Assembly: GCA_963834425.1 (NCBI GenBank)
Contig: CAWIBR010000013.1
Span: forward strand, 1,302,001 to 1,366,000
Length of the DNA: 64,000 bases
Direction: 5' to 3'
DNA from: CAVURS01 sp963834425
GTDB taxonomy: Bacteria > Actinomycetota > Actinomycetes > Actinomycetales > CAVURS01
Part shown: positions 48,763-58,165 of the stretch, in pieces
Layout: each line of letters begins with the position of its first letter
Numbering within the stretch: the first letter of the stretch is position 1
Program-made: the position numbers and the translations under genes
The notes under the pieces: generated by a model
What the model was told of the DNA's origin: nothing
Database searches by the model: none
The model's input: only the letters and a program-made list of their open reading frames with translations

Positions 48763-49812
48763 GACGCGGCTCCTAGCGCGAGACCCACCGGCACTGCGGC
48801 CAGGTGCTGGACGTGACGGACCTGGTCGTCGGACAAGCCGGTCCGACCCAGGTGCAGGGACCCGAGCGGGTCACCGACGACGACGGGTACGCGGGTGGAC
48901 GCGGCCATCCGGTCGACCAGACCGCGCAGGCGCGAGCCGCCGCCGGTCAGGACGACCCGCTGCACCGGCCCGTGCGGCGTCGAGGAGCTGTAGTAGTCGA
49001 GCGAGCCACGGATCTCGTCGACGAGGGTCGCAGCAGTGACATCGGCGACCCGGCCGGCAGCCGCAGCGCTGTCGGACGTCGACGCCGCCGCCGAGCTCGT
49101 GCTTGAGCGCCTCGGCCTGCTCGTGGTTCACACCCAGGTTGCTGGCGATCGCGTCGGTCACGTCCTGGCCGCCCATCAGCAGGATGCGGACGAAGTGCGG
49201 GACCCCGCCGCTGTGGACGACGATGTTGGTGACCCGGGCGCCGATGTCGACCAGCGCCTCGATCTCGCTGTCGACGACGCCGATGTTCGAGACCGAGCGC
49301 AGCACGGCGAAGGACGTCAGGTCGACCATGACCGGCTTGAGGCCGGCCTGCTCGACCGCCCGCACGTTGGACAGCACCATGTCGCGAGCAGCCGCGACGA
49401 GCAGGCCGCGCTGGAGGCGAGCGCCACCGGTGCCGGTGACCTCCTCGAGCGGGTGGAAGTCGAGCAGCGTCTGGTCGACCGGCATGGGCAGGAAGTCCTG
49501 CACCTGGAAGGCCAGCGACTCCTTGAGCTCGGCGGCCGGCATCCAGGGCAGGTCGACCTGGCGCACGATCACGCGCTGGTTGGCCACGCCCATCACGACG
49601 TTCTTGTGCGAGAAGCGCGTGTGCGACCAGAGCTGCTTGATGGCGCTGGCGACAGCTGCGGTGTCCATGACCTCGCCGTCGCGCACGGCACCCTCGGGCA
49701 CGGCGATCTGCCCGAACCGCTCGAGCGTCACCCCACCCTTGCCGAACGACAGCTCGGCCGCGCGAACGCCCGAGGTCCCGATGTCGAGACCGATGGCAGT
49801 GCGTCCAGCCAC
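48759..49812 (-). CDS. pilM: Type IV pilus assembly protein PilM (frameshifted)
   Basis: Actin-like ATPase-fold protein that binds PilN on the cytoplasmic face. AIGLDIGTSGVRAAELSFGKGG (phosphate 1), LAFQVQDFLPMP, AVEQAGLKPVMVDLTSFAVLRS, ALVDIGARVTNIVVHSGGVPHFVRIL, and the adenosine motif VVLTGGGSRLRGL. One extra base near 49080-49085 separates GGGVD from SDSAAAAGRVADVTAATLVDEIRGSLDYY. Repaired length is 350 residues. It is preceded by its own sigma28-type promoter at 49888-49916. Confidence 0.92.
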
Positions 49813-49887
49813 GTCGTACCCCTTCCAGACCAGATCCGGTGCGGATCAGGTTTCGCTGCGCCCCAGGCAGGGGCTGCGTCAAAAGGG

Positions 49888-49916
49888 TGATCGGTGACTG
49901 CGGGAGGGGCCTTGAG
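49888..49916 (-). promoter_or_regulatory. Sigma28/WhiG-type promoter of pilM-pilN-pilO
   Basis: Minus strand: CTCAAG (49916-49911), 15 nt, ACCGATCA (49895-49888). Same elements and same spacing as before pilA, pilT and pilB. It ends about 75 nt before the pilM start, between the prepilin peptidase stop and pilM. Confidence 0.75.
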
Positions 49917-49930
49917 CAGAACCGCTCGGA

Positions 49931-50759
49931 TTAGCCCGGCACTACGCCGAACGGGTGGCTAGCGCGGCTCCGGCCGGGTACGGCATTCAGGTACAGGTCG
50001 GCCAGGCCGGCACCCACGAGCACGGCGACGTAGGCGCCGGCAATCATGAACGGCCCGAACGGAATCGCCGACTTGCGGGTGGCTCGGCGAGCGGCCATCA
50101 GGCCGCCGCCGACCAGGCCGCCGAGCAGGAAGCCCAGGAAGGCGCCGACGGCCAGCTGGCCCCAGCCCAGCCAGCCCAGGTACATGCCGAGCAGGCCGGC
50201 CAGCTTGACGTCGCCGAAGCCCATGCCGCGCGGGTAGACCAACAGCAGCAGGAAGTAGAAGGCGTAGAGCGCGGCGCCGCCGATTGCCGCTCGTAGCAAC
50301 GCATCCCAGTCGCCGTCGACCCCACGAGGCGATCAGCAGCAGGACCGGCACGGCGGCGTACGACGGCAGCACGATCTTGTTGGGCAGCCGGTGCACGTCG
50401 AGGTCGATCATGGCCAGCGCGACGCCGATGGCCGCCAGGTAGAGGTACGCCGGCAGCGCCCAGTCGCCGCCGAAGTGCCAGGCGGTCAGCCCGAAGAGCA
50501 GCGCCGGTGCGCGGCCTCCACCAGCGGGTAGCGCACGCTGATCGGCTCCGCGCAGTCGCGGCAGCGGCCGCGCAGCACCAGCCAGCTCAGGACCGGCACG
50601 TTGTCCCGTGGGCCGGACGGCGTGGTCGCAGGACGGGCAGTGGCTCGCCGGGTGCACGCACCGACTCGTCCCTCGGGACGCGCCAGATGACGACGTTGAG
50701 GAACGAGCCGATGACCAGGCCGATGCAGCGCGCACGACGACGACCAGATAGAGCACCAC
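49931..50759 (-). CDS. pilD: Type IV prepilin peptidase (several frameshifts)
   Basis: Aspartic membrane protease that cleaves prepilins after the Gly of the leader and N-methylates them. Across frames: GLVIGSFLNVVIWRVPRDES, the zinc motif HCPSCDHAV with CRDCAEPISVRYPLVEA, MIDLDVHRLPNKIVLPSY (first catalytic Asp), and GMGFGDVKLAGLLGMYLGW (GxGD, second catalytic Asp). Shifts lie near 50735, 50665, 50610, 50510 and 50325. Three of them equal one extra base; those at 50735 and 50510 need two extra or one missing. Repaired length is about 273 residues. It starts with GTG 17 bp after the PilX-like stop. Confidence 0.9.
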
Positions 50760-50776
50760 GGAGCAGCCTATGAGTC

Positions 50777-52574
50777 CTAGCTCGTCGGGTACTTGATCGG
50801 CGAGATCTCACCCGTGCTGCGCGCACCCCAGGCCGCGTTGGTCCACTGCGGGAAGTACGGCGGCGAGGAGAACTTCAGCCGCAGGTCGTAGTGGTAGTCC
50901 TTCAGGTAGCCCGTGCCGCCGCCGCCGCCGGTGCCGACGATGCCGCGCCACTCCTGGGCGATCGAGCCCCAGACCTGCAGGGCGCCCTGCTGCGTACCCG
51001 ACGTTGTAGCTCTGCACGTAGAAGCTGTGCTGCAGGGTCTGGATCGAGGCGTCGATCTGGATGCCCTTGGCGGGCGTGACCGTGCCGGTGTCCGGGTCGG
51101 TGAGCCGGGCCGGCCAGCCCGACAGCTCCTGCGGGCTGCCGTTGTAGCCCCAGGTGTTGCAGCGGGTGTGGCTCGAGTTGGCCCACGACTGGCAGGCGTA
51201 GGTGTCGACCGTCGGGGTGGTAGACCTCGACCGAGTTGGCCGCGACCAGACCCATCATGTCGGTGCCGTTCTTGCCACCGGCCAGGAGCAGGTCACCGGT
51301 CAGGACGATCGAGTTCGACGCGGCGACCGTGACCCGGCCCTTGAGCGTGCCCTGGATGTAGACGTTGCCCTGGCCGCAGAACTGGTCGGCGTAGCGTCAT
51401 GTTGGTGTCGTAGGTGAAGCTCGTGGTGACGTTGCCGGTGTAGGTGCCCAGCGGCAGGCCGTCGCCGATCTGGCCCGACTTGCACTGCGCCTGCGTCCCG
51501 CCAGCCGTCACGTAGATGACCTGGTCGTTCGGGACCGGGATGGTCACGCCCATCGGTGCCGTGCCGCCGCACGTGCCGACCGGGTTGGTCGAGTTGGCGC
51601 TCCAGACCGTCATCGTGCCGTCGCTGTTGAACTTGATCCGGGTCGAGCCCTGGAACTGGCAGCCCGGGTAGTTCTGGAACTTGTCCGAGGTGTCGGTCAG
51701 GTACTTGACCGCGGCCCAGTGCGCACCGGCCGTGCCGTAGTTGGCGTTCTGCTGGGTGCGGTCGCAGTACTTGTACGACGTGGCGTTGCCCTGCACCGCC
51801 TGCTTGCAGGCCGGGTCGGACGACTCCAGGCCCTGCTTGAACTGCACCTGCGGCGAGCCGCTACCGATCAGCGGGGTGTCGTTGGTGTGCACCGGTCCGT
51901 CGAGCACGTCGCCCGGGGCGAACTGGATCTCCTGGCAACCGCTGGCCGAGCTCTTGCCGGTGCCGCGCACCGTCGGCGCGGTCCACCAGTAGTTCGAGCA
52001 GTACGCCGGCATGGTCGACGGGTAGACGTACTGGTTGTTGGGGTCGGCGTCCTCGTGGTCGGTGTAGTAGAGGAAGTCGGTCGAGCCGCCGCGGGACACC
52101 GAGACCTGCAGGGTCCGGCTGACGTTGTTGACCCGCCCGGTCGAGGTGACCTGCACGACGCCCTGGCTGTCCAGGTTGGACGCGTTGACGTCGTAGTGGT
52201 AGGCCGGCGCGACGCTCGGGTCGTCTCCGTTGTTGACCGGCTTCCAGCCCGCGATGGTTGCACTGGTCCAGCCGCAGGTGTTGCCCGTCGCGTTCGGGCC
52301 GACCATCGCGGTGTTGGAGCAGTCCCAGGTGCGGGCGTAGTTGTCGTTGGCGTTCAGGTGCGCGATGTAGTCGTCGACGCCGGCCTGTGCGGCGGCCAGG
52401 GCGGAGTTCCAGCTCGGAGTTCTTGGTCGACACCTTGGACGTCGACAAGGCGTAGGCGCCCGCCGCCAGAGCCACGGAGCTCGCCAGGATGATCACCATC
52501 AGCACCATGACCAGGGCGGCACCCTGGTCCTCGGCGCCGTTGCGGCGCCGCAAACGCCGGTGCAGAGACATCAT
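50777..52574 (-). CDS. PilX-like minor pilin / pilus assembly protein (several frameshifts)
   Basis: The N-terminus EDQGAALVMVLMVIILASSVALAAGAYALSTSK is the PilX_N type leader and helix. After a shift come SALAAAQAGVDDYIAHLNANDNYARTWDCSN and a long secreted domain with many cysteines and aromatic residues (YYTDHEDADPNNQYVYPSTMPAYCSNYWW, EIQFAPGDVLDGPVHTNDTP, GDLLLAGGKNGTDMMGLVAANSVEVY). It ends SPIKYPTS. Four single-base insertions (near 52417, 51397, 51220 and 50998) account for the breaks, and the repaired length of 597 residues divides by three exactly. Its ATG overlaps the stop of the PilW-like gene. Confidence 0.82.
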
Positions 52575-53313
52575 CAGGAGCCTCCGTTCTGCTGCCGCAG
52601 CAGCGACTCGTGGTTCGGGAGCGAGACCCTGGTGGTGAACGACGTGGTGCCCATCGGGGACGTCGTCACGGAGTCCATCCCGACCCGGATGTCGATGCTG
52701 TCGACGTCGTCCAGGTTGGAGGCCGTGAGTGCCCCCAACGGCGTGCCCGTGGCGTCGTAGTAGACGAAGAGCGGCTTGGTCGCTGGATGCGTCGACATTC
52801 GAGCCAGGATCGTTGTGTAGACAACGCATCCGGCCGTGCCGGGCGTGCAGTACTGGTAGTTGTTGTCACTGACGTCATGCAGGTTCGGCGGCTGGACCGT
52901 CTGGGTCAGCACGCCGCCGGCCACCGTGTAGGTCACCTGGCTCGGCCCGTAGCGGGTGTTGCCGCTGGTGGGCAGCGTCACCGGGTTGTTGATGTCCGCG
53001 TAGAACGAGACCTGGCGTCGGCCCGCCCTGGATGAACGCAGCAGTGACGTTCGAGGTGTTGTCGTCCAGCTGGCTCGGCAGCACCGCGGTGCGCAGAGAC
53101 CGCGACATCGCCGAGACGGCCAGCCGCGCGGAGTTGATGTCGGTCAGCCGGTCCTTGGCGCCTTGGGAGGTTTTGAGCGCGCCGGTGAGGACCATGAACC
53201 CGCCCGCCATGACCAGGCCCATGACCATGCAGGCGACGACCAGCTCGGTCAGGGTGACGCCAGCCTCCGCTCGGTACGCCCGCAGAGCCAGGCGCGCGCG
53301 AAGGATTGCTCAC
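52574..53313 (-). CDS. PilW-like minor pilin (frameshifted)
   Basis: A prepilin leader GVTLTELVVACMVMGLVMAGGFMVLTGALKTS follows a short basic N-terminus (start GTG 53313, overlapping the upstream stop by GTGA). The body has INSARLAVSAMSRSLRTAVLPSQ, QVSFYADINNPVTLPTSGNTRYGPSQVTYTVAGGVLTQTV and a final TTRVSLPNHESLLRQQNGGS, the usual PilW/PulJ form. One extra base near 53290 and one near 53025 must be removed, giving about 245 residues. Probably part of the tip complex that primes pilus assembly. Confidence 0.83.
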
Positions 53314-54636
53314 GGAAGGGTCCTCACCTTCGCGGTCGTCGCCGTCGTGCGGCTGTTGGGGATGATCGTCACCGTCTGGTAGCCCAGCGGGACCGACAGC
53401 ACCCAGGTCCCGAACGGCAGGGAGCTCTTGATGTGTCCGGTCGAGTCGGTCGTCCCGAGCGAGATGACCTGCTGCCCGGACGGGCAGGTGCCGGAGCTGG
53501 TGGCGGTGACCGGGATACCGGACTGCACGACGCCAGTCGCCTTCGAGGCAACCGTGACGTCGACCGGCGCGAGCCAGGCCGCGATGTCCGACGACCCTCC
53601 CGCTGGCGACGACAGTCGCCGCGCCGCGGCCGGCGCCGGTGCTGCCCGGGTCACTGTCGGAGCAGCCACCGACCCACGCGGTGTAGCCATCAGTGGAAGG
53701 CCACAGGTTGGTGATCGACGTGTAGACGCCACCCGATGGCACGGCCACGGAGTGCGTGGTTCCCGGGAGGGCCGAGTTCCCGTAGTTGACGACACCCGGG
53801 AGTGTGTAGGTCGGAGAGTAGCCGGAGAGCGCCGTCTGGACGATGCGAAGGGACGCTGCCTTGTCGTAGGCGAACTGCAGGACGTAGAGCTGGCCGCTGG
53901 CCACCTGCTGCGACTTGCTCGGGGCTGCGTTGCCGGTGTTGTCCACGTAGCCGCTGTTGGACAGGCTCGCCGTGTAGGTGCCGGTCGAGCCGGCCAGGAA
54001 GACGGCACAGCCCGAGCTGTCGGTCTGCGAGGGGCTGGTGGCGGTCGGACCGCTGAGCGCGACGTTGACGCCCGGCAGCGCCTGACCCGCGGAGTTGATC
54101 ACCTTGACCGCGACGTAGGAGTCCGCGCTCGTGGCCAGCAGGGTCTTCTGCGGGGTCAGCAGCGTCGTGTCGGTGACCGAGGAACGGCCGTTGTTGCTGT
54201 TGGCCCAGCTCACGTTGACCGAGATTCGCAGGTTGGGGTAGTTCACCAAGGTGCTGCCGTCACACGCACTCGCACCGTTGCCGAACGGCAACCAAGTCGC
54301 GCTGCGGACGACGCGGTAAGGCGTCCCGTCGACGATGCTGTCGCCGCTGGAGCCCACCGGGTAGGGATTCGGGTTGGTCTGCGTGCCGGAGTTGCCGAGG
54401 CCGAGAGCCGCCGTGTCCGACGTACCGAACAGGTTCCGCGAGTTCTCGATCTCGCGCTGGGCCAGGTTCGAGGCGGCGACTCGCTCGCGACTGTTCTGCG
54501 AGGACCGGATGGAGCTCACCAGGATGGTGGCGACAGCCCCGGCCGCCATCGCCAACAGCAAGGCGGCGACGATGACCTCGACGAGGGTCGTACCTGCGTC
54601 CCTCGTCGGCCTGGAAGCCTCTGCGTCCTGCATCAT
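53310..54636 (-). CDS. PilV-like minor pilin with two Ig/carboxypeptidase-regulatory-like domains (frameshifted)
   Basis: The leader is AGTTLVEVIVAALLLAMAAGAVATILVSS (residues 13-41), with the cleavage glycine at 14. After the pilin-like region, residues about 170-245 read VAVKVINSAGQALPGVNVALSGP through TDSSGCAVFLAGSTGTYTASLSNSGY, and residues about 360-430 read VTVASKATGVVQSGIPVTATSSG through TTDSTGHIKSSLPFGTWVLSVPLGYQTVTI. Both match the beta-sandwich pattern of carboxypeptidase-regulatory-like repeats used by surface adhesins. One extra base near 53597. Repaired length is 441 residues, much longer than ordinary PilV. It lacks an obvious sigma28-type promoter. Confidence 0.82.
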
Positions 54637-54749
54637 CCCGCCCAGGGTTTGAAGTGGTTCGAACGTGTGGCCGCGCGACCGGCTATGACGCAGCGGCCTT
54701 CTGGCCGCCTTCCCGGGAGGGAGGCGGATCTAGCAGTGAGCCGGAGCGG

Positions 54750-54776
54750 TGGGTGGCGGTCTGGGACCGCCACCCA
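54750..54776 (-). terminator. Terminator after pilA
   Basis: A perfect 12-bp stem TGGGTGGCGGTC / GACCGCCACCCA with a 3-nt loop lies 60 bp downstream of the pilA stop and before the PilV-like gene. It should let pilA be expressed more strongly than the minor pilin operon. Confidence 0.85.
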
Positions 54777-54835
54777 CCCTCCGGCCATGCGATCAGCCCG
54801 AGGACTGGGTCGCTGTCTTGCTGGGTTAGCTGCGA

Positions 54836-55309
54836 TCAGCCGATGGCGGTCGGGCTGGTGCAACCGGTGGTGCCGGAGGCGAGGCCGCCACCCGAGGTGA
54901 GGCCCCAGGCCTTGCCACCCTGCTTGTTCTTCGCCGAGACGCAGTAGTCGATGCCGGTCGCGTCGATCATGATCGTGACCTGGTCGTTGGCGCTGACCTT
55001 GGAGGTCAGCGTGTTTGTCGCGTTGATCGCCTGGTCAGCGTGTAGATGGTGCTCTGCGCCGTGGCCGGGAGCGGGCCGACGCTGATAGCAGCGGTGGGCG
55101 GGACCGTCGGTCAGAGCCGAGGCGACGTCGGTCGCGATGGCCTGAGCGTCGGACTTGGCGGTGGCCTCGTAGCCCTTGGTGCGCTGGTTCAAGTACAGCG
55201 GGATCGCGATGGCGGCGAGGATGCCGATGATGATCATGACGACGAGGAGCTCGATCAGGGTGAAGCCCTGGTCCTTGTCCTCCATCGACTTACGAATGCG
55301 AGCGAGCAT
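54836..55309 (-). CDS. pilA: Major type IVa pilin PilA (internal frameshifts)
   Basis: Leader KDQGFTLIELLVVMIIIGILAAIAIPLYLNQR: cleavage after Gly15, Phe+1 and Glu+5 as in type IVa pilins, followed by KGYEATAKSDAQAIATDVASALTDG. The C-terminal part has ANDQVTIMIDATGIDYCVSAKNKQGG and a second cysteine in TTGCTSP that could close the D-region loop. Between 55095 and 55030 the natural sequence (PPTAAISVGPLPATAQSTIYTL) lies in another frame. One extra base is present near 55095, and two extra or one missing near 55035. Its sigma28-type promoter is at 55393-55421. Confidence 0.93.
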   Translation of the reverse strand: MLARIRKSMEDKDQGFTLIELLVVMIIIGILAAIAIPLYLNQRTKGYEATAKSDAQAIATDVASALTDGPAHRCYQRRPAPGHGAEHHLHADQAINATNTLTSKVSANDQVTIMIDATGIDYCVSAKNKQGGKAWGLTSGGGLASGTTGCTSPTAIG

Positions 55310-55392
55310 CTGCTGCTCCCTTTCTGTTCAGAGACGGAGCCGCCCGCAGTTCCCGGGTCATGTACGGGAGGCACGGCTCGCTTACGAGTTGG

Positions 55393-55421
55393 TTATCGGT
55401 GCGCGACCAGCCCGGCTTGAG
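55393..55421 (-). promoter_or_regulatory. Sigma28/WhiG-type promoter of pilA
   Basis: Minus strand: CTCAAG (55421-55416), 15 nt, ACCGATAA (55400-55393). The -10 differs from the FliA/WhiG consensus GCCGATAA at one base. It implies a 5' leader of about 75 nt ending in a good ribosome binding site (AAAGGGAGCAGCAG) before the ATG. Confidence 0.8.
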
Positions 55422-55466
55422 CGTCCGAACGGGCCATTTGCCAATCGATTTCGTGAGTTACGCCGA

Positions 55467-55496
55467 ATGGGTGACCACCCGGAGGTGGTCACCCAT
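55467..55496 (-). terminator. Terminator after pilC
   Basis: A perfect 13-bp stem ATGGGTGACCACC / GGTGGTCACCCAT with a 4-nt loop lies 17 bp beyond the pilC stop. It separates pilT-pilC from the independently promoted pilA. Confidence 0.88.
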
Positions 55497-55513
55497 CCGA
55501 GCTGGCTCAGCGT

Positions 55514-56734
55514 CTAGTGGATGGCCGACATCACGCTGAAGATCGGCAGGTAGAGCGCGATGATCATCGCCCCGACGACGCCACCGATGAAGACGATCAT
55601 CAGCGGCTCGATCAGGCTGGTCAGCGCCTCGGTGGTCGCCTCGACCTCCTGGTCGTAGAAGTCGCTGATCTTGTAGAGCATCGTGTCGAGCGCACCGGTC
55701 TCCTCGCCGACCTGCATCATCTGGACGACCATCGGCCGGGAAGATGTGGTGCTGCTCGAGCGGACCGGCGAGCGACTCGCCACTGCGCACGCTGTCCCGG
55801 ACATCGCGCGCCGCGTTGCGGATCACGATGTTGCCGGCCGTGTCGCCGACGATGTCCAGCGACTGCAGGATCGGTACGCCGGACTTCAGCATGGTGCCCA
55901 GGTTGCGGGTGAACCGGCTCAGCGCGATCTTGGCGGAGAGGGAGCCGAACACCGGCATCTTCAGCTTCAGCGGGTCGACGATCGAACGAACCCGGTCCTG
56001 ATGCTTGATCCGGCCCCAGATCGACGACACCACCGACGATGCGCCACGATGCCGAACGGAAGCAGGAACTTCATCGCGTGCGACAGGTTGACGAGGAACT
56101 GCGTCGGAGCGGGCATCTTCGCGCCGAGGCCGTTGAACAGCCCGGCGAAGATCGGCACGATGAAGAGCAGCATGCCGATCAGGGCGACGATGGCGATGCA
56201 GAAGACGACGACCGGGTAGGTCATCGCGCTCTTGATCTTGCCCTTGAGCTTGACCTCGGCCTCGAAGTTGTCGGCCACCTGCAGCAGCACCTGGTCCAGG
56301 AAGCCGCCGACCTCACCGGCTCGCACCATGTTGACCATCAGCGGCGGGAAGACCCGCGGGAACTTGGCCAGGGCCGAGGACAGGGCCTGGCCGGCTTCGA
56401 CATCGGCGCGGGCCAGCCCCAGGACGCGTCCCAGCTCCTTGTTCTCGGTCTGCTCGGCCAGGATGGTGAGCGCCCGCAGCAGCGAGAGGCCGGAGCTGAT
56501 CATCGTGGCGAACTGCCGCGCCATGATCGCGAGGTCCTTGAGCTTCACCCGGTTGCCGAAGCCGGGGATCGTGATCTCCTTCTTCATCCCGGCGTTGGCC
56601 TCGGAGATGCTGACCGGGGCGAAGCCCATGGTCCGCAGCTTCGCGACCACCTGGGACTGGTTGTCGGCGTCCAGCGTGCCCTTGACCAGCTTGCCGGTCC
56701 GGTCCCGGACCGCGTACTCGAACGTCGTTGCCAT
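55514..56734 (-). CDS. pilC: Type IV pilus platform protein PilC (frameshifted)
   Basis: Polytopic inner-membrane platform for PilB and PilT. FEYAVRDRTGKLVKGTLDADNQ, two T2SS-F domains: LAIMARQFATMISSGLSLLRAL with MVNMVRAGEVGGFLDQVL, and SRFTRNLGTMLKSGVPILQSLDIVGDTAGN with MVVQMMQVGEETGALDTML. The end is ALYLPIFSVMSAIH. Breaks near 56040 (two bases) and 55743 (one base, in the CCC before GGCCGATG) total three extra bases, leaving 405 residues, exactly the family norm. It follows pilT by 11 bp. Confidence 0.93.
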
Positions 56735-56745
56735 GGTCGCTTCTC

Positions 56746-58015
56746 TCAGATCCGGCCGAGCAGGCGGTTGTAGTCCTCGACGTGGTGGCACTTCTCCAGG
56801 CCGTGCTCGTAGGTGATCTGGTTGGTGCGCACGAGCTCGGCCAGGTGCTGGTCCAGCGTGTGCATGCCGTGCTGGGCGCCGGCCTGCATCGCGGAGTAGA
56901 TCTGGTGCACCTTGCCGTCGCGGATCAGGTTGCGGACGGCGGGCGTCGCCGTGAGCACCTCGGTGGCGACGACCCGGCCCTTGCCGTCGGCGGTCTTGCA
57001 CAGCGTCTGGCAGACGACGCCCTGGATCGCGCCGGCCAGCTGCGTGCGCACCTGGTCCTGCTGCTCGGCGGGGAAGACGTCGATGATCCGGTCGATGGTC
57101 TGCGCCGCGTCCTGGGTGTGCAGGGTGGCGAAGACCAGGTGACCGGTCTCGGCGGCGGTCAGGGCGACCCCGATGGTCTCGAGGTCCCGCATCTCACCGA
57201 CCAGGATGATGTCGGGGTCCTGGCGCAGCACGTGCTTGAGGGCGTTGGCGAAGGAGTGGGTGTCCTCGCCGACCTCGCGCTGGTTGACCAGGCACTGCTT
57301 GTGCCGGTGCAGGAACTCGATCGGGTCCTCGACGGTCATGATGTGGTCGTGGCGGGTGCGGTTGGCCAGGTCGATCAGCGCTGCGAGCGTCGTCGACTTG
57401 CCGGAACCCGTCGGGCCGGTGACCAGGACCATCCCGCGCGGCAGGTTGGAGAAGTTCTTCACCGCCGGCGGGATGCCGAGGGACTCCAGGCTCTTGATCT
57501 CGTAGGGGATCAACCGGAACGCCGCGCCGATGGCCTCGCGCTGGCGGTAGAGGTTCACGCGGAAGCGGGCCTTGCCCGGGACGGAGTAGCTGATGTCGAG
57601 CTCGAGCTCGGCCTCGAAGCGCTCCCGCTGGCGCTGGGTCAGCGCGGCGAACAGCACGCGCTGCAGCTCGCCCGGGCTGCACGGCTCGTGGTCCTCCATC
57701 GCGACCAGCTCGCCGTTGATGCGCAGCATCGGCACGGCGCCAGCGGTGAGGTGCAGGTCGGACGCCTTGCGTTCGAGCACCGCGATCAGCAGGTCGTGCA
57801 GGTTGAGGTCGCCGATCTCGGCGCCGCGCTCGGTGCTCGAGCGGCGGTACGCCGAGCCCGCCGGATCGATGTCATCGTCGATGACGGCGGTGGAGCGTAT
57901 GGCCGCCCTGCTGCGGCAGGAACGCGGTGGCACTCCCGCCCGCGTCCGGGCTCGGGGAGTACGTGTAGTTGTCCGGAACGTACGCACCGGACGACTGCTG
58001 GCCGTTGCTGTCCAC
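56746..58015 (-). CDS. pilT: Type IV pilus retraction ATPase PilT (frameshifted N-terminal extension)
   Basis: The catalytic core is complete: LHDLLIAVLERKASDLHLTAG, VTGPTGSGKSTTLAALIDL (Walker A), the Asp box, DPDIILVGEMRDLETIGVALTAAETGHLVFATLHTQDA, and the PilT-specific AVRNLIRDGKVHQ. A GTG at 58015 opens an unusual 40-residue Ser/Tyr/Pro/Gln-rich extension (VDSNGQQSSGAYVPDNYTYS). It joins the core if one base near 57895 is extra. Repaired length is about 422 residues against about 350 for most PilT. pilC is directly downstream. Its promoter is at 58108-58136. Confidence 0.93.
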
Positions 58016-58107
58016 GGGTCTCCCCTCGTTGCAGCCTGGCGGCTGCGCGAGCTAGTTACGTGATGGGTACGGGCGGGCGACATGGCACGCATGCCACCTC
58101 GAATGGG

Positions 58108-58136
58108 CTATCGGTGCAGCGGAGGGTCGCCTTGAG
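58108..58136 (-). promoter_or_regulatory. Sigma28/WhiG-type promoter of pilT-pilC
   Basis: Minus strand: CTCAAG (58136-58131), 15 nt, ACCGATAG (58115-58108). It lies in the 150-bp gap between pilB and pilT, about 90 nt before the pilT GTG. Confidence 0.8.
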
Positions 58137-58165
58137 GGGTGCGCGCCATCTGGGTGAACCCCGCA

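Noticed and set aside
55310..55466. Possible c-di-GMP (GEMM) riboswitch upstream of pilA
   Set aside because: Some pilin genes carry one, and GGACGC and AAGCC fragments occur here, but the conserved GEMM tetraloop-receptor core is absent. The region is explained by the sigma28-type promoter and the leader.
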